This document shows positions 1 through 12,017 of a stretch of DNA of 64,000 bases, piece by piece. The DNA is taken from the NCBI GenBank assembly GCA_914767715.1, contig OU612072.1, positions 16,430,001-16,494,000 of the forward strand. The letters run 5' to 3'. Origin of the DNA: Membranipora membranacea (taxonomy: Eukaryota > Bryozoa > Gymnolaemata > Cheilostomatida > Membraniporidae). The translations under genes were made by a program, and so were the position numbers. Below the pieces are notes generated by a model. It was not told the origin of the DNA and did no database searches. It was given only the letters and a program-made list of their open reading frames with translations. Position 1 is the stretch's first letter. Each line of letters begins with the position of its first letter.

Positions 1-690
1 GTATTTCTGATAAGCCAGTATCGTGTCACTGTGTGCTGAGAATAGCTAACACCACAGTCATCGATTGTGAAACACTGATTCCCAGCACACAGTAAATTGT
101 TTATAAGTACCAATTAGGTTATTCCTGTATTGAATATTATTGAAGTTATAAACCTCGCTGTGGATCAAAAAGCCATCATAGTTTACTTTGGAGTTGCCCA
201 GCCTCACATAAAGGGAAGGCAATTCCTATTTTATTTGTAGTCCAAGGTAAACATAACATTACTCAATCTGCTAGCCATGCATTGTTCGGTGGGGGTTCCC
301 CGCCCCACCGAAGGAGCTACGAATTTAAACGAAGATTATTTTAGATGTTTCCGTAATATGTGTTATACTTCCGAGAAATTTATTCATAATAGGCCTATAT
401 TGGTGTTACCCAAAAATAGACTTTTATCCGGTTACTTTCACTACTGTGTTGTTGTGTTTTTCAGGAACACAATTCAAAGGTTGATGGTCAGATGGACGTC
501 AAAAAGGCGCTCAGTAGTAGTACTACTAAATCATCCTAGGCCTAGAGGTAGCCTCATGAGAGCTTTCAGAGCTAATTCTTTGTTCCAGCAAACCATTTCA
601 AACAGGAGCAGATTGTCAGCGCCCATCAAAGCTGTGAGTATCTCCACCATAGACAATTATCTCCACTCACTGACCACACTGATAACAAGA

Positions 691-873
691 TTACACTATT
701 ACCATGTGTATCACGGATCGTGAGAGCCAATTTTAATACGAGTACCTACCATGTGCCCACCCCAAATTATTGGAACTGTCCTCAGGTCGTCACACTAACT
801 TTCTTCTGATGGTACTCAAGCTAAGTGAATAAATTGACTCTCTATTGATCAGAGATATACATGCAATAGTATA
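691..873. mobile_element. MITE-like inverted-repeat element, family 2 (copy in segment A)
   Basis: A short non-coding element of about 185 bp whose two ends are inverted copies of each other. The left arm runs from the ACTATTACCATG start to CGAGTACC near 745, and the right arm from GGTACTC near 812 to ATAGTATAT. Related copies lie at 38391-38573 (inside the duplicated segment) and about 63001-63176 (inside a LINE). Long imperfect terminal inverted repeats with no coding capacity suggest a MITE or foldback element. Confidence 0.6.
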
Positions 874-1214
874 TCACGTGATCACTGTGCACGCAGACTA
901 GACACTATCTATATATGACTGTGTTTGTGTCGCTGATAAATAGAATTCAGTTCAATAGAATTAGCTTCAGTACCTTACAAGAAAAGTTAACCTAGCCTCT
1001 ATTTTTGCTGAGAAATAGCGAACTCCAGGTTGTGAGACTTGTCACCTCTTAATGATACCCCCCCCCCTTCTCTCAGATTTCCATATTACATACTATGTTT
1101 ACAAAAGTGTACCTTGTGAAAGAGCTGCATCTTAACCGCTGCGCTGTGGTTAGTATAAAGCAGCAGTTTTTTGGTTTCGAATCACAAAGTTGAGATGAAA
1201 TTTTGCCGAAATTG

Positions 1215-1320
1215 TGCCGAAAGTTTGTCAAATTTGCCTGCATCAGGGCTGTTGCTCCTCTACTCAACCAGCTTCATAGTGGGAGCAACTCTGAACGCAA
1301 TCAAATTAAATCAATCGTAA
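1215..1320. mobile_element. Hairpin MITE-like element, family 1 (GTTGCTCCC family)
   Basis: The arms TTTGCCTGCATCAGGGC plus GTTGCTCC and, inverted, GGGAGCAACTCTGAACGCAATC face each other over about 105 bp. The same arms recur at 24685-24790, 37128-37258 and 38905-39020. It is non-coding; small open frames across it are shadows of the palindrome. Confidence 0.6.
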
Positions 1321-1984
1321 TGAATGTGTCAGCCAGCCTGTTCATATGTTATTGGCTTGACAGTCAGCCAACATTGACCTGGAGTTCTTGTTCTTGTTAG
1401 ATAACATATTTCTGCATAAGATCCTCCCTATAAATGGAGGCAGTTAGTTACAAGATGAACAAGGCCAAAGGCATGAGCCTGCTGTCTAGTCTTTTTTTGT
1501 GTTACAAAGATCATTCAATTACTTTCACTTATCAAGCTGTCACTCAATTGGCAAGCTACGACAATTCACTAAAACAGAAAGTTGTCTTCTCTGCTTTTAT
1601 AAGGAGACAACTCCAATACCTCAGCTCACTTTATTTGGCTGCAGTTTTTATGTTTTTGTACCCTTTTCTTACCGCATGAATCAAGAAGATTTGCAAAGAG
1701 AATTTGGAGGAGGGGGGAAACTGCTTGAGATAAGAAAGGCAACTGCAGACTGCAGACATTGGGTAATAACAGGATAAATATTTGTCTTGTGTATCCAAAT
1801 CTCTTCACTCAAGCAGTGTAGCTAGGTCCCTAGTCCCTAGCAATGTCTTCAAAATTTTCAGATGAAGTCTTTAGCCTTGAGTTGTATGAGTCAACAGCTT
1901 TACATCTTATTTTAGTGGGCTAAGCCTCTTTTCTCATCGACTTAGGAAGGTGTCTGATGTTGAATATGTTGTCGTAAAAAATAG

Positions 1985-2489
1985 TTTATATAAATAACAT
2001 AATTGTATCTATATAGCTACAAAACACTCTTTTGTTTATAACAACAACCCTGCTGCTTGAAGCAGAAATTCAATTTTTTAATATTTTGAAATTTTGTAGT
2101 CCATCACTTCGTGCTCATTTACTGAAGCTTTTTTCATCATCGGAGCGGTTTAGTCTGAGCCCCCCCAGAGTTTTGCTCCCTGCCTGACGGCACCCATGGG
2201 TATGTCTGATACTGCAGTAAAGCTATAAGCAAATAGGGCGGTCTCTGATGTTGAACATTTTGTCGTTAAAAAATATATGATAATAATAAATAATAAAAAT
2301 ATTGATTTCATAATTTTATTAAAATAGCATTAAAATCTCATTATTAATAGACCATGCAGCTTGATGCGGGAATTCATTTTTGAAATTTTTGAAAATTCAT
2401 AGTCAGCTTCTTTGTTCTCATTTTTATGTGTGTGTTTTTTATGTGTGTGCGTGTGTTTATTGCTAGACTAGCTTAAACTAGAATGAGTA
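1985..2489. other. Non-coding, AT-rich, TG-rich tract
   Basis: No gene is seen. The stretch contains a copy of the dispersed motif CTGATGTTGAACATTTTGTC near 2246-2265 and a TG-rich tract near 2428-2460 just before the LINE tail. Confidence 0.6.
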
Positions 2490-4366
2490 AAACGGTATCA
2501 AAGGTATATAAAAAGTTAAAAAGCAATGGGACAGTCAGATAGCACGAAGCTAGAGCAGAGACTGCCCGACTAGAACTCTCAACGCCACACTCGCCTGCCG
2601 GAACGACAGAGCGAAACATCCGCAACCTGCACACAATCAAACCCCCTCCCACAGGCGTGCCGCCAGGCCAACCAAGGAACCAGACTGAGTACATGTCTCC
2701 ACTCCCATAAGGTACCTGTTGTACAGGTTGACACCATGGCACAACAGGGACCTCTCACCTCGCTTGTTTTTGGCCTTTTTTGTTCGTGAATTATTTAATC
2801 TTGTGTTAAAATCATGTTCTGATTTAAGAGAGTTCATAAACTCATTCAAAAATGTTCTTAAAAATAGTTTTAAAGAGCAGTATTGGAATAGCATATCCAA
2901 AGGCATTATATTTAAAGTCTTAAAAAGGGTTGAAACATGATCTCTGGTTTTTTTCTTTAAAATCACTCTTACACAAGCTTTTTGGAGGACTATTACTCGT
3001 TTAAGGTCATTTTCAGCAGCGTGGCCCCAGACCTCTATTCCATAGAGCAGGTGCGGGTAAAAAAATGAATAATATAGTTCAATCATTGTATTTTCGTCAA
3101 AATATGGCCTTACTACACGCATCATTTTTACAACCAAATTTAATTTTTTGCACAATTCATTTATATGCGACTTAAAAGTAATATTTGAATCAAGGATAAC
3201 ACCTAAAAATTTAGTTTCATTTTTCAGTTCAAGGGTGTTGGTATTCAGTTTGATGACATGGTCATCGGCACTGATAGCTTTTCTTTGGGATTTAAAAATT
3301 ACCTGAAAAGTTTCGGAATAGTTAAGTACTAGTTTATTAGCTAAGCACCAATTTTCAACTTTGTTTAATTCTTGACTTAAAATGGCATGGTCTGTACAAA
3401 AAATATTAGTGTCATCTGCATACAGTATGTAATTTAATGCAGGCGCTGCATTCAAGAGGTCGTTTATGTAAATAAAAAATAAAAGCGGCCCAAGGTTTGA
3501 ACCTTGGGGTACTCCTATGTTGATGTCACGGTACTGAGATATAGCATTATTTACAATAACATATTGTTTACGGTTTTTGAGGTAATATTCGATGAGAGAT
3601 GTGGCACAGGGTAAAAATCCATTAAATGGTAGCTTTTTTACTAAGATTTCATGATTAATAGTACAAACGCCTTTGAAAAATCTAAAAATATACCAAATGT
3701 GCTGTTGCAGCGGTTAAAATTTTCATACAATTGTTCCATGAGCTTGTTTATAGCAGTGGTGGTATTTCTGCCTCTTCTAAATCCAAACTGGCAGTCGGTT
3801 AAAATTGAGTTGGTCTCTAAAAAATCAATTATCTGGTTACTAAGAATTTTTTTCAACAATTTTAGAAATAGTGCTTAAGATTGATATTGGGCGATAGTTA
3901 TTAGTACTTTGTTTGTCCCCTTTTTTTAAAAGTGGATATCACTCGTGCAATTTTTAAGCAGTCTGGGAACACAGAATTTTCAATGACCAAATTTACAAGA
4001 TATGCCAATATTGGGAGGATAATCAGCTTGTTTTCTTTGATCGCTTGTGACGAGATTTTGTCAGGACCAGTGGCTTTTTTAGCTTGGAGATTATCCCCAA
4101 CGGGCAGGATATCAGTGCTATCAACAATATAAAAACTGAATTCGGGTCTAGAATCCCACTCAACTTGAGGGGCAAAATACTCAGCAAAGTTAGCGTCTGT
4201 GGGACGCAATTTGTCGGCAAGATTCGCACCTACGCTTGTGAAGAATGTATTAAAACTTTCAGCAACCTCTTGAGAGTTTTTACTGAGTGATTGGTCGTTA
4301 GTTTTGAGGGTAATTGTGCTGTCTTTGCTATTTTTCCGAACCATTGATCATCATTTTTATGAATTT
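2490..4366 (-). pseudogene. LINE (non-LTR retrotransposon) reverse transcriptase remnant, family 1, copy 1
   Basis: The reverse transcriptase region is spread over three broken frames on the minus strand. 4344-3901 holds the N-terminal part (KKATGPDKIS and a following VFPDCLKIARV). 3859-3641 holds the QFGFRRGRNTTTAI and FLDFSKAF palm motifs. 3455-2637 holds the catalytic LYADDTNIF box, KFLGVILDSN and the thumb. A one-base loss near 3667 relative to the copy at 28868-29272 shifts the frame right after SKAF, so this copy cannot make a full enzyme. No upstream endonuclease is seen; the element is 5'-truncated at about 4366, where R-unit sequence starts. The 3' tail (about 2490-2640) matches the tail of the copy at 28100. 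The clade (CR1, L2 or Jockey-like) is uncertain. Confidence 0.88.
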
Positions 4367-4675
4367 CCAGCGTATTTATTAAAAGTTTATTCCTCGTCGG
4401 CCTTTTAAGCAAATATATAGTTTCTGATGTTGAACATGTTGTTGTAACAATAGAATATAAAAATAAAATGCAAATATTGAGCATTAACTATTGGCCATCG
4501 CGCATTTCTGTAATCATTACTATTTTTGCTTATTATTTTTCTAAATGCAAAACAGTTTTTGAGTATAACGCAGCTGTCTGGTTTTTGGAAGTATATCTTT
4601 TCTGACCTCTCAGTCAATGTAAAACAATACTTTCCCTTTTTATCTCTGTAAGTGAATATATTAATCCTCATGTAT

Positions 4676-4726
<51 letters not shown>

Positions 4727-6340
4727 CTATGTGTATTGTCATGACAGCTGGTCCCCTGCAATGCTCTTAGAGCAAGTTTCAATGGATGGCTCTCGGTCCT
4801 TTATTCTTTGGTCCTATACCTTGGCCAGGACTTCAATGTACGCTTTGGGCTGATTAGTTTTGTACCTTGGCGTGTGGCTATTATTAATTCTGCGTCGACT
4901 GTTTTGGCCTAAGTGCTCTAATTAAAATGGGTATAATTACCCTCTTCTGGCTGACAGCCTCCACAATGTCAGTCTCATGTAATGTTGTTGTTGGTGATAG
5001 GATTGATATCCGATTGATGGTAAAAATATATGTTGGAATTTAATCGAAAGAGAATATTGAGCTGTCAGTGTCCCTCTGTTAGAATCCCATACATAATTAC
5101 TGTATTATCATATCTTGGAAGAACAAGTGTTGTAACTCACAGACAGAGATCAAGATTGGAAGCTCTCTTTCTCTTAATTGTATCCGTATATTCTGTGAGC
5201 AGCTTTCCTAAAATGGAAGAAACCGTATCTCAAAGAAAGATGATGGGTTTGGCACTTGTGGTTACTACCATCCTATACAGATGGGTTTGTCACATGTGTT
5301 ATATGTAGCTGATCCAGTCAGCTTCTGTTATGATCCGAAATATGGCTTATGAATATTATTGATTATTTGTCTGTAACCTTTCCTAGCATACATAGCTCTC
5401 TCACAAAACCAAAACTATAAATTTAAAACTAGTCAATTAAAATCGGGAAGGCATTTTTAATACCACAGTTGGAGTAGACAGACAAACAGCAACTTTTTTA
5501 GCTACCATAAAAGTCATGACATAAATCAAGATTGACAGGCAATAAACCACTGTATATTCCTATATCAAGGAGACAAGCTATCCTCCCTCTTTATCTGAGC
5601 AGATAACTCCAAAGTACGACCATATTCCGGATATCAAGTTCAGCAACAATATCTGATTGTCAACATTCTTAGCTAGCATATCGTTGACTGATTATACTAG
5701 AGAATTGTCTGTGCTGTATATTGAGACAACAGCAAGAAAAAACAGAGGATTAGCAGTAAAATCAACGAGTAAGCATTACATCTCTACTTAAGTTGTACAA
5801 AAGGTGGTAAACTCAATCTTTTTTATTGTTATGTATCACTTTGTAAAACCTTTTATCAATTATATAAATCATAACAAGGCAAACTTCAATAGCCATCCTT
5901 AACAAAGATAGGCCCATAGCGTCTTTCGATTTCATTCGGTGAGAATCTCATACATGAGCACAGATTTCTTAGTGAATCTAGGAACTACAAGCGTTGTACC
6001 GTGCAGACACAAATCAGGAATGTATGATTTAGCCATTTTTGCTGGATCAGTCAGTACTCTGTTCAATGTTCCTGAAAGTGAGAATTATACCTGGTATGGT
6101 ATGTTACTAACTACAATATTAGTAGCATTAAAACGACAAAAGACCCTGAAATAAATCTCTTACGCTTGATATTGTAGAAGGAAGAACCTGTACATATTTA
6201 TGGTTAACATTCTCATTGGTCTCCGGTATCATTACAACGGCATGTGTGAATCGAAATTGAATTTTTGGGTCGTGTATATAATCCACAAAACTGAAGTTTT
6301 GTGTTAATGATAAACGCATGTGTATAGAAAAACCCATAAC
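4366..6340. repeat. R-unit copy 1 (long low-copy repeat)
   Basis: A non-coding repeat that reappears in the same order at 7440-8902 continued at 14564-15499, at 16469-18790, and in part at 30600-32220. Landmarks are the CATCGCGCATTTCTGTAATC block (near 4497), an AT microsatellite, the CCTAAGTGCTCTAATTAAAA block (near 4909), the TATCCTCCCTCTTTAT block (near 5578) and the GGATCAGTCAGTACTCTGTT block (near 6044). In the other copies the right end of the repeat touches a TRIM propeller exon; this copy has none. No reading frame is conserved among copies, so I read it as the 3' flank of an ancestral TRIM unit. Confidence 0.8.
4679..4725. repeat. (TA)n microsatellite
   Basis: About 46 bp of pure TA repeat inside R-unit copy 1; shorter versions occupy the same place in copies 2 and 4. 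Confidence 0.95.
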
Positions 6341-7439
6341 CAGTGCCTCATATCACTTTTTGAAAAAGTGTTTTGGAAAAAAATAGAAGAAACAGCTGAA
6401 TGACAGTCCTGTGTTTTACCTCCTATGTTTAGTATAACTAGTGTTGAGGGTGTGCTATTTATATTTTCTCTTACCTCAATGATTAACAAAATAGCTGGGG
6501 GTTCCCCTATAGGAGGGGGGGCGACTAATACGCCATTTCCTGGTTAACCCCCAATAAGTTAGAAATAAACATTTAAGTAAGTACAGTAAGTTGCTGGAGA
6601 ACAGCATGGGCAGGGCAAGAACTTTATAGGAGGAAATTCGGCCTCGATACTTTAGAAAAGGCGGAAAATTTTGCACCAACCACACATGCACCCAAGTCAC
6701 ATTTCACAGACTGAGAAATATAGTAACATAAGGTAGTATTTTAGGGCGGGAGGGTGGGAATTGTGAAAATATGACTTGTCACTTCAGTTGTCTAGAATGA
6801 ATGGATCAATGATGGAGATTTTACCAGTTATAACACAGTACTGTGTTATTAAATAACTGAGCCTTGTCACATTGCTCAAGAAAAAATGAGTTCTTTAGGT
6901 GTAAAAAACTCTGTATTTATATGTCTGACATGTGCCATGAAAGCTTGAAATAAAAAAAGAAGTTAGAAATCAGCTTACTTTACCCATATGACTTGAATTT
7001 AGATCAGCAAGCATTGCCTAGTGCCTAGTGTGCTCGATCACAGTGTAAGTGGCCCAAGATCAAATCCCGGACCCATAAAGTAAAGGTTAGATTCCCAAAT
7101 GATTTTATATATACCACAATTATAACGTGCTTGTTGCGCGAGAGGCCCGGTTACGAATCCTAAATCATTTTGCGCTGAGCTTTGCTTTCCTGATACCCTT
7201 GGCGAGATTGAGAAAGTGGGAGAGCACTTGCAACACGATAACAGATCAATGATCCAAATCCCTTCACTCAAGCAGTACAACTAAGTATTTTTTCTTTAGT
7301 CCCCAGCAATGCCTTCAAAATTTTTTGATGAAGTCTTTAGCAATGAGTTGTATGAGTCGACATTGCTACATCTGCCAAGAATAAAATGGTCGGCATCTGT
7401 GATTTTGGTGACATAAGCCTCTTTTCTCATCGACTTTCA
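6341..7439. other. Intergenic stretch with one copy of the GTATTAGTCG motif
   Basis: No gene is seen. 6521-6540 (GCGACTAATACGCCATTTCC) is a copy of a motif otherwise found three times inside the recombinase retroelement at 9-13 kb. It is framed by GGGGGTTCCCC (6497-6507) and GGTTAACCCCC (6541-6551). From about 7255 to 7440 the sequence is a diverged copy of 1790-1950 (TTCACTCAAGCAGT, GATGAAGTCTTTAG). Confidence 0.55.
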
Positions 7440-8902
7440 TATAGAATGGTTTGTGATGTGGAACATGTTATCATAAAAATATATCATCGGCCCTATATAT
7501 CAGCAAATAAAAAGTCTCTGATGTTGAATATTATGTTCTAAAAAATATGATATATGTGTGAGTGAGCATAAATTATTGACCATCGCGCATTCCCGTAATC
7601 ATTTACATTTTTGCTTATTATTTTTCTAAAGGTCAAACAGTTTTTGAATAAAACGCAACTGTCTGTATTTTGGAAGTATATCTTTTCTGACCTCCAAGTC
7701 AATGTAAAACAACACTTTCCAATCTCATCACAGGAAGTGAATTTTCTGCCAAATAAAGTCCAATATATCATCATGTATCGTATTTATATAATATATATTA
7801 TCAAGCTGGTGGCCTGCAATGTTGTTAGTACTAGTTCCCAATGACTGCCTCTCATTCCTTTATTCTTTTGGTCCTAAACCTTGGCAAGGACATCATTATA
7901 TGCTTTTGGCTGATTAGTTTTGTACCTTGGCACCTTGCTGTTAGTGAGTCTGTGTCGACTGTTCAGCCTAAGTGCTCTAATTAAAATATGAATAATTGCC
8001 CTTTTTTGGCTGGCAGCCTCCACAACGTCAGTTTTCAGCAATTTTGTTGTTGAATAAATATCCGATTGTTGGTGAAAATAAAGGTGGAAATTTGGCAAAA
8101 GGAAATAATGAGCTGTCAACGTCCCTCTACTACCGTTTGAGCCGCATACATAATTATACTGTAATATCCTTCCAAAAATGTAATAAACATAGCCTCAATT
8201 TTAAGGACTCTCAGTTGAAAAAGTATAGTTTTGTCATTAGGTTTGCAACCATCAGATGGGTTTGTCACTTTGATATTGATGAGTGGCCTGTAGCTGAATC
8301 ACTCAGCTTCTGTTACAAACCAGGTTTCTGTATGATACATCACCAAACGCATTCTTCACATTTCACTTTACCACTCTTGTGTCAGCATTACTCACAGATT
8401 AATATTCCCAGATTATGATGTATTCTGTTGTAGTTGGTTGGAGGGCCGTGCCTTTAGCATGCAAGTGTTGAAGATCGCGTGTTCGAATCCTACTGATGTC
8501 CATCAACTACTGGGGTTTGGTTGGTCCCCAGCAGTGCTCCAACCTGCCTGCAAACGAGAGCAACCTGGCGTAGAAAATGCGGCCTTGCCCCTACTTTGTA
8601 TTTTGCCACCCATGCTTTGGATGTGGCGTGTGATACAACAGCTTGCTTTTAAATCAACGATTATATAAGGTGTCAAGTTATCCTTCCTCTTAGTCTGAGC
8701 AGGTAACTCCAGAGTAAAAATCTTAAGTCGGACACAAATTTTGACTGTCAACATTCTTAGCTACATTATAATTAATAGACTTTACTAAAGGAAAGTCTGT
8801 GTCTTATTTTGAGACAACTTAATTGTAAGCTAGCAGCAGCATTATTAGTCACCTAGTGCAACCAGCGAAGATGATCCTATTGTTTGGAGCCAAAACTACT
8901 TT
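7440..8902. repeat. R-unit copy 2, left part
   Basis: This aligns by eye with 4410-5650 and 16500-17920: the CATCGCGCATT block near 7580, TAAGTGCTCTAATTAAAAT near 7967, CAGCTTCTGTTACAA near 8303 and CAACTACTTTT-like sequence near 8893. A SINE is inserted at 8425-8668, a position empty in copies 1 and 4. The unit breaks off at about 8902 and resumes at about 14564, on the far side of the recombinase retroelement. Confidence 0.75.
8425..8668 (+). mobile_element. tRNA-derived SINE, family A, copy 1
   Basis: The 5' part is tRNA-like with an RNA polymerase III B box (GTGTTCGAATCC) after the stem half AAGTGTTGAAG. The body (ACTGGGGTTTGGTTGGTCCCC, then a variable tail) also occurs at 9172-9419 and 30878-31026. 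The acceptor ends do not pair, so this is not a working tRNA gene. Confidence 0.75.
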
Positions 8903-9019
8903 TTCATATCCACATAAGCAATGTCATAAGGACAGATCATTCCTGCAAGTTGGAGAAAAAATGTCACTAAAGGAGTGAAAATGTCAATTGAACTCCGTTC
9001 TCCAGCCTCACTTTACTTG
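8903..9019. other. Non-coding end of the recombinase retroelement insertion
   Basis: This sequence is absent from the other R-unit copies; together with 13500-14563 it is the flank of the inserted retroelement. No terminal repeat could be delimited by eye. Confidence 0.4.
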
Positions 9020-10132
9020 TTACGTGCTCATGTATGTATTGTACGCCTGAGACTTCCACCTGCCATGAGCTTTGATCCACGCCACAGACCAGCCTCTCTT
9101 GCTTGCCCAAGTTGCTCCACCATGATGAAAACAATGGGGAGTAATCTTCACCTTCAAGCCAGCAGCAGTAGGAGTTGGCTCAGTTGGTTAGAGCGCCGGA
9201 CTTCAACACGCAAGTGTTGAAGGTCGTGGGTTCGAATCCCACTGCAGTCCATCTTCTACTGGGGATTGGTTGGTCCCCCAAGTGTGCTCCGACCTGCCTG
9301 CAAACAGAGAGCAAATTGGCGCAGATATTGCGTCCTCGCCAATAAGGCAATAATATTTCGCCGCCCATGCCTCGGGATGGGCGAGTGATAAGACATCGGA
9401 TTATAATCAACCTTTTCAATCAGCACACTTTCTGTGACATGCTACGGAACGACACCGCAGTGATGTTGAACAGCGGTTCATCTTCTAGTCTGCACTCTTT
9501 CTTCTCCAAGTAACCCTTAAATAACTGCACAATGCCAATAGACTTGGACCAGGAGTCTGAAATCGTGATGATAGCAGGCTTCTCAGAGTGCTTGAAAGAC
9601 CTCAGCCTTAAAAACAGAGTCTTCCTAGATTTTGAGATCTTGACATCATTACATCGTAGATAGTGTTCCTCACTAGACACACAAAATTCGGACGGCCGAA
9701 GGGAGGAAGCCGAGGATACCATCACCTTGAACATCTGACATGAATAAACAGGCAGAATAACCTCAGCCCACTGATACAGAGACTTGATCTGCGGCAAAGA
9801 GACTGGGTGCTTCCTCAGAGTCTGTCGCCTTCTTTTCTTTGATCCCTTCAAAGTTATTGCTAGCTTCTCAGATTCCCAGGCGATCTCAATGCCCTTGCGT
9901 CTATACATGTGACTGAGTGCTGACAAGTCGGATTGCACTGTCCCATATCCCAGACCCTTCTTGACCAGTTGCGCTACCCATAGCTCAGCTGAGACATTCG
10001 ATTGTCCACCGGCAATAGGCAGTGACATCTCCTCACAAAAGGTCGAGTAATCATCAAAACACTTCTCATAAATAGCTGTAGATTTTGTAGACAGAGAATC
10101 TGCTATCAGCGACTCAAACTCTCCCTCTAAAC
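9020..10132 (-). pseudogene. Tyrosine recombinase of a YR (Ngaro/DIRS-type) retrotransposon, split by a SINE
   Basis: In the replication of this class the recombinase integrates a circular DNA intermediate. The frame 10132-9420 carries a core-binding-like domain and the catalytic box I (SSLRPSEF, arginine followed by glutamate). A SINE then interrupts it (9172-9419). On the other side, 9171-9020 encodes the C-terminal catalytic part, including ITPHCFHHGGATWA and HGRWKSQAYNTYM, whose last tyrosines fit the nucleophile position, and then a stop. Box II normally reads H-x-x-R; here it reads H-C-F-H, so the second catalytic arginine has become histidine (CAT in place of an expected CGT). The gene is therefore doubly disabled. 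The upstream spacer 10133-10250 looks intron-like, with a TTTTACAG acceptor. Confidence 0.85.
9172..9419 (+). mobile_element. tRNA-derived SINE, family A, copy 2, inserted in the recombinase gene
   Basis: It carries an A-box-like GGCTCAGTTGGTTAGAGC, the stem CTTCAACAC/GTGTTGAAG and a B box GTGGGTTCGAATCCCAC, followed by the family A body. It lies in the opposite orientation to the recombinase frame and separates its two catalytic halves. A short CAGCA sequence flanks both sides and may be part of a target-site duplication. Confidence 0.85.
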
Positions 10133-10246
10133 CTGTAAAAGACAAAACAAAACTTTCGTTAGCCAATCAAAGTTTCAACACAAATTGACCAACACATCAC
10201 TAGCCTCCCCCCCCCACCCAAGCTCTACGGCCGACAAATACGGCAT

Positions 10247-11050
10247 TCACTTCCAACTTATCACACTAATGTTGTGAGGCTGGAGATATTGAGCAATCTC
10301 CACAGGAGCCCTGTTCATGGTTGAGTAAGCTTGAAAGACTTTCTCAATCAAACCCCGTGATAGTAGATCCGCTCCAACATTCAACTCCCCGCTTATGTGC
10401 CTGGCGACAATGTGAATATTACGGCCCATGCAGATTTCGGAAATTTTCCTCATCATCTTCTGCATAGATTTATCCCTGCAGTACAACTTGTTCAAGATAT
10501 TAGTCACAGCCATTTTGTCAGTAAAAATGTTGATCGCTATATCAGAGAACTCCAAACTGAGCAACGTAAGTGCAACATAGATGGGATACAGTTCCAATAC
10601 TGCAATGTTGCACTTCTTGCCTTAAGGCCAAGACCCTGAGAACCAAGATGACCCCCACATTCAACCGAAACCTACAGAGGTTGACGCATCCGTGTACACA
10701 TCAGGGCAGCAAGATGTTGAGGAATCTAGCATCCTGAATGGCCTTTCTGGTGGGGTATGAAGTAGGCTAAACCACACACGCAAATCCTCAGCTACCTCCT
10801 CCAAGACTCTCCTCCTTTTATCTTGCCGTTGGGAAAGAACTCCAGACAGACTTTGGTATACGCTGCTTAGATAAATCCTTGCACATGCTATAACCTGTGA
10901 TATATGGTTTGATGAACCAGCAAGTGACTGCCATTCCTTAACACGTGGTGTCCTCCTAGACAGAAATTGATTGAGTTTACAGATCATTTTGTCTCTCTTT
11001 TCTGATGGGCTGTACATAGCCATTCTCTCAGCATCAATACCAATCCCCAA
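10247..11050 (-). pseudogene. RT connection and RNase H domain of the YR retrotransposon
   Basis: Minus frame 11050-10661 continues the reverse transcriptase thumb and ends in VYTDASTSVGFG, the first RNase H acidic motif. Frame 10597-10247 continues with MELYPIYVALTLL, NIFTDKMAVTNIL and HISGELNVGADLLSRG, the remaining RNase H landmarks. Between the two frames (about 10598-10660) the reading frame changes and meets stops, so the domain is broken as read. The order RT, RNase H, recombinase matches YR elements and differs from the integrase order of Gypsy or Copia elements. Confidence 0.82.
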
Positions 11051-11134
11051 AAAACACCAAGCTCTTCACTGGCCTCACGGTTTTATGCGGTGCAACAGGC
11101 ACTCCGGTAGCCTCACACAATTCCTCAAAAACAC

Positions 11135-11848
11135 TCAAAGCCCCCTCGCAATTCTCAAAGCCACATAGAGAAAGTCATCCAGATAGTTGAAAACTTGGGC
11201 CTGCACCGGAGAGTGCTTGTAAAACATACAAACTAAGGAGTCACTAATCCTACTGGATAACTGGCATGAACTAGACGCTCCCATAGGCAGCATCCTATCC
11301 ACATAGTACTCGTCCTCGATGTATATGCTCAGGAATCTCCAATCATCGCGTCTGATAGGAACAATCCTGTAGGCATCAGCCAGATCCACCTTAGCCAACC
11401 AATCACCACCATCCCCATAATTTGATATCAAACAGTGACCGACGTCTTGAACCGGCCAGTACTGCACAGATCTTAACAACTCCGGTACTATATTGTCATT
11501 CACAGCGCCTCCAACTGTATGAGAGAGGTTGAATATCATACGATATTTATCACTGTTGGGCTTTGGTATCACATAGAGGGGAGAAATGAAGAGATCAGGA
11601 AATGGCTTGCTAGAAAAAGGACCAATAATGCGTCCCTCGGCCACCTCATCGCTGACCTTAGATAAATGAGGCAAAAGAGAAGGCCACGGCTTTACTCTCC
11701 CATAATATAAGTGAAAATCCTGTTATACACAAAGTGGGAAGCCATGTCTGAAGCCATCGATTATAAATTGTTCATCTGAATAGCCCTTCAGATATACAGC
11801 CAGTCTTTCCACGTTCACAGGTGACTCAATGCCAAAAGATGATATATC
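11135..11848 (-). pseudogene. Reverse transcriptase of the YR retrotransposon
   Basis: The visible motifs in order are VIPKPNSDKYRMIFNLSH, GGAVNDNI, WLAKVDLADAYRIVPI, MLPMGASSSCQLSSRISDSL and the catalytic NYLDDFLYV. NLSH/VND and MGASSS are characteristic of the DIRS/Ngaro group. An exon-like start follows TTTTTTTCAG at about 11849 and adds DISSFGIESPVNVERLAVYL; this N-terminal stretch runs into a stop (near 11725) before the main frame. The frame towards 11050 is broken again near 11135. It is therefore a recognisable but decayed polymerase. Confidence 0.88.
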
Positions 11849-12017
11849 TGAAAAAAATAAACACAGCAAGTTTTCAGCAAACACTACATAACCATTATAC
11901 TCAAACTAATCAAGTAAAAACCTTTGTCTCGATATTCCTTATAATCCCCCCTCTCCCACCCAAGGAGAGGGTGCCGACTAATATGGCGTTTCCGACGAAT
12001 TGGTAGATGAGCTGCAA

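Larger units (their letters stand above)
1..1980. repeat. 2-kb duplicated segment, copy A
   Basis: This stretch is nearly identical, base for base, to 37690-39679; the match ends in both copies at the run GTCGTAAAAA. It may continue left of the window. Copy differences are scattered substitutions and small indels, for example a short T-rich insertion in copy B near 38012. It contains a 148-codon open frame (277-723, also open in copy B) with no domain I recognise, and its end lies inside an inverted-repeat element, so I do not call it a gene. Two hairpin-type elements (about 691-873 and 1215-1320) are embedded in both copies. A C-rich stem, GGTGGGG facing CCCCACC, sits near 290-308. Confidence is high for the duplication and low for any coding role. 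Confidence 0.9.

Noticed and set aside
277-723. 148-codon open frame in duplicated segment A, open also in copy B
   Set aside because: The start differs between copies, the end lies in an inverted-repeat element, no domain is recognisable, and near-identity of the DNA makes shared openness uninformative.
4405-4782. Open frame with a Tyr-Ile repeat across the TA microsatellite
   Set aside because: The (TA)n tract is read as a dipeptide; the copy at 16494-16832 has a different repeat length and there is no domain.
9172-9250. tRNA gene
   Set aside because: A and B boxes are good, but the acceptor ends do not pair, the anticodon region forms one long 9-bp hairpin, and the unit recurs with a SINE body.
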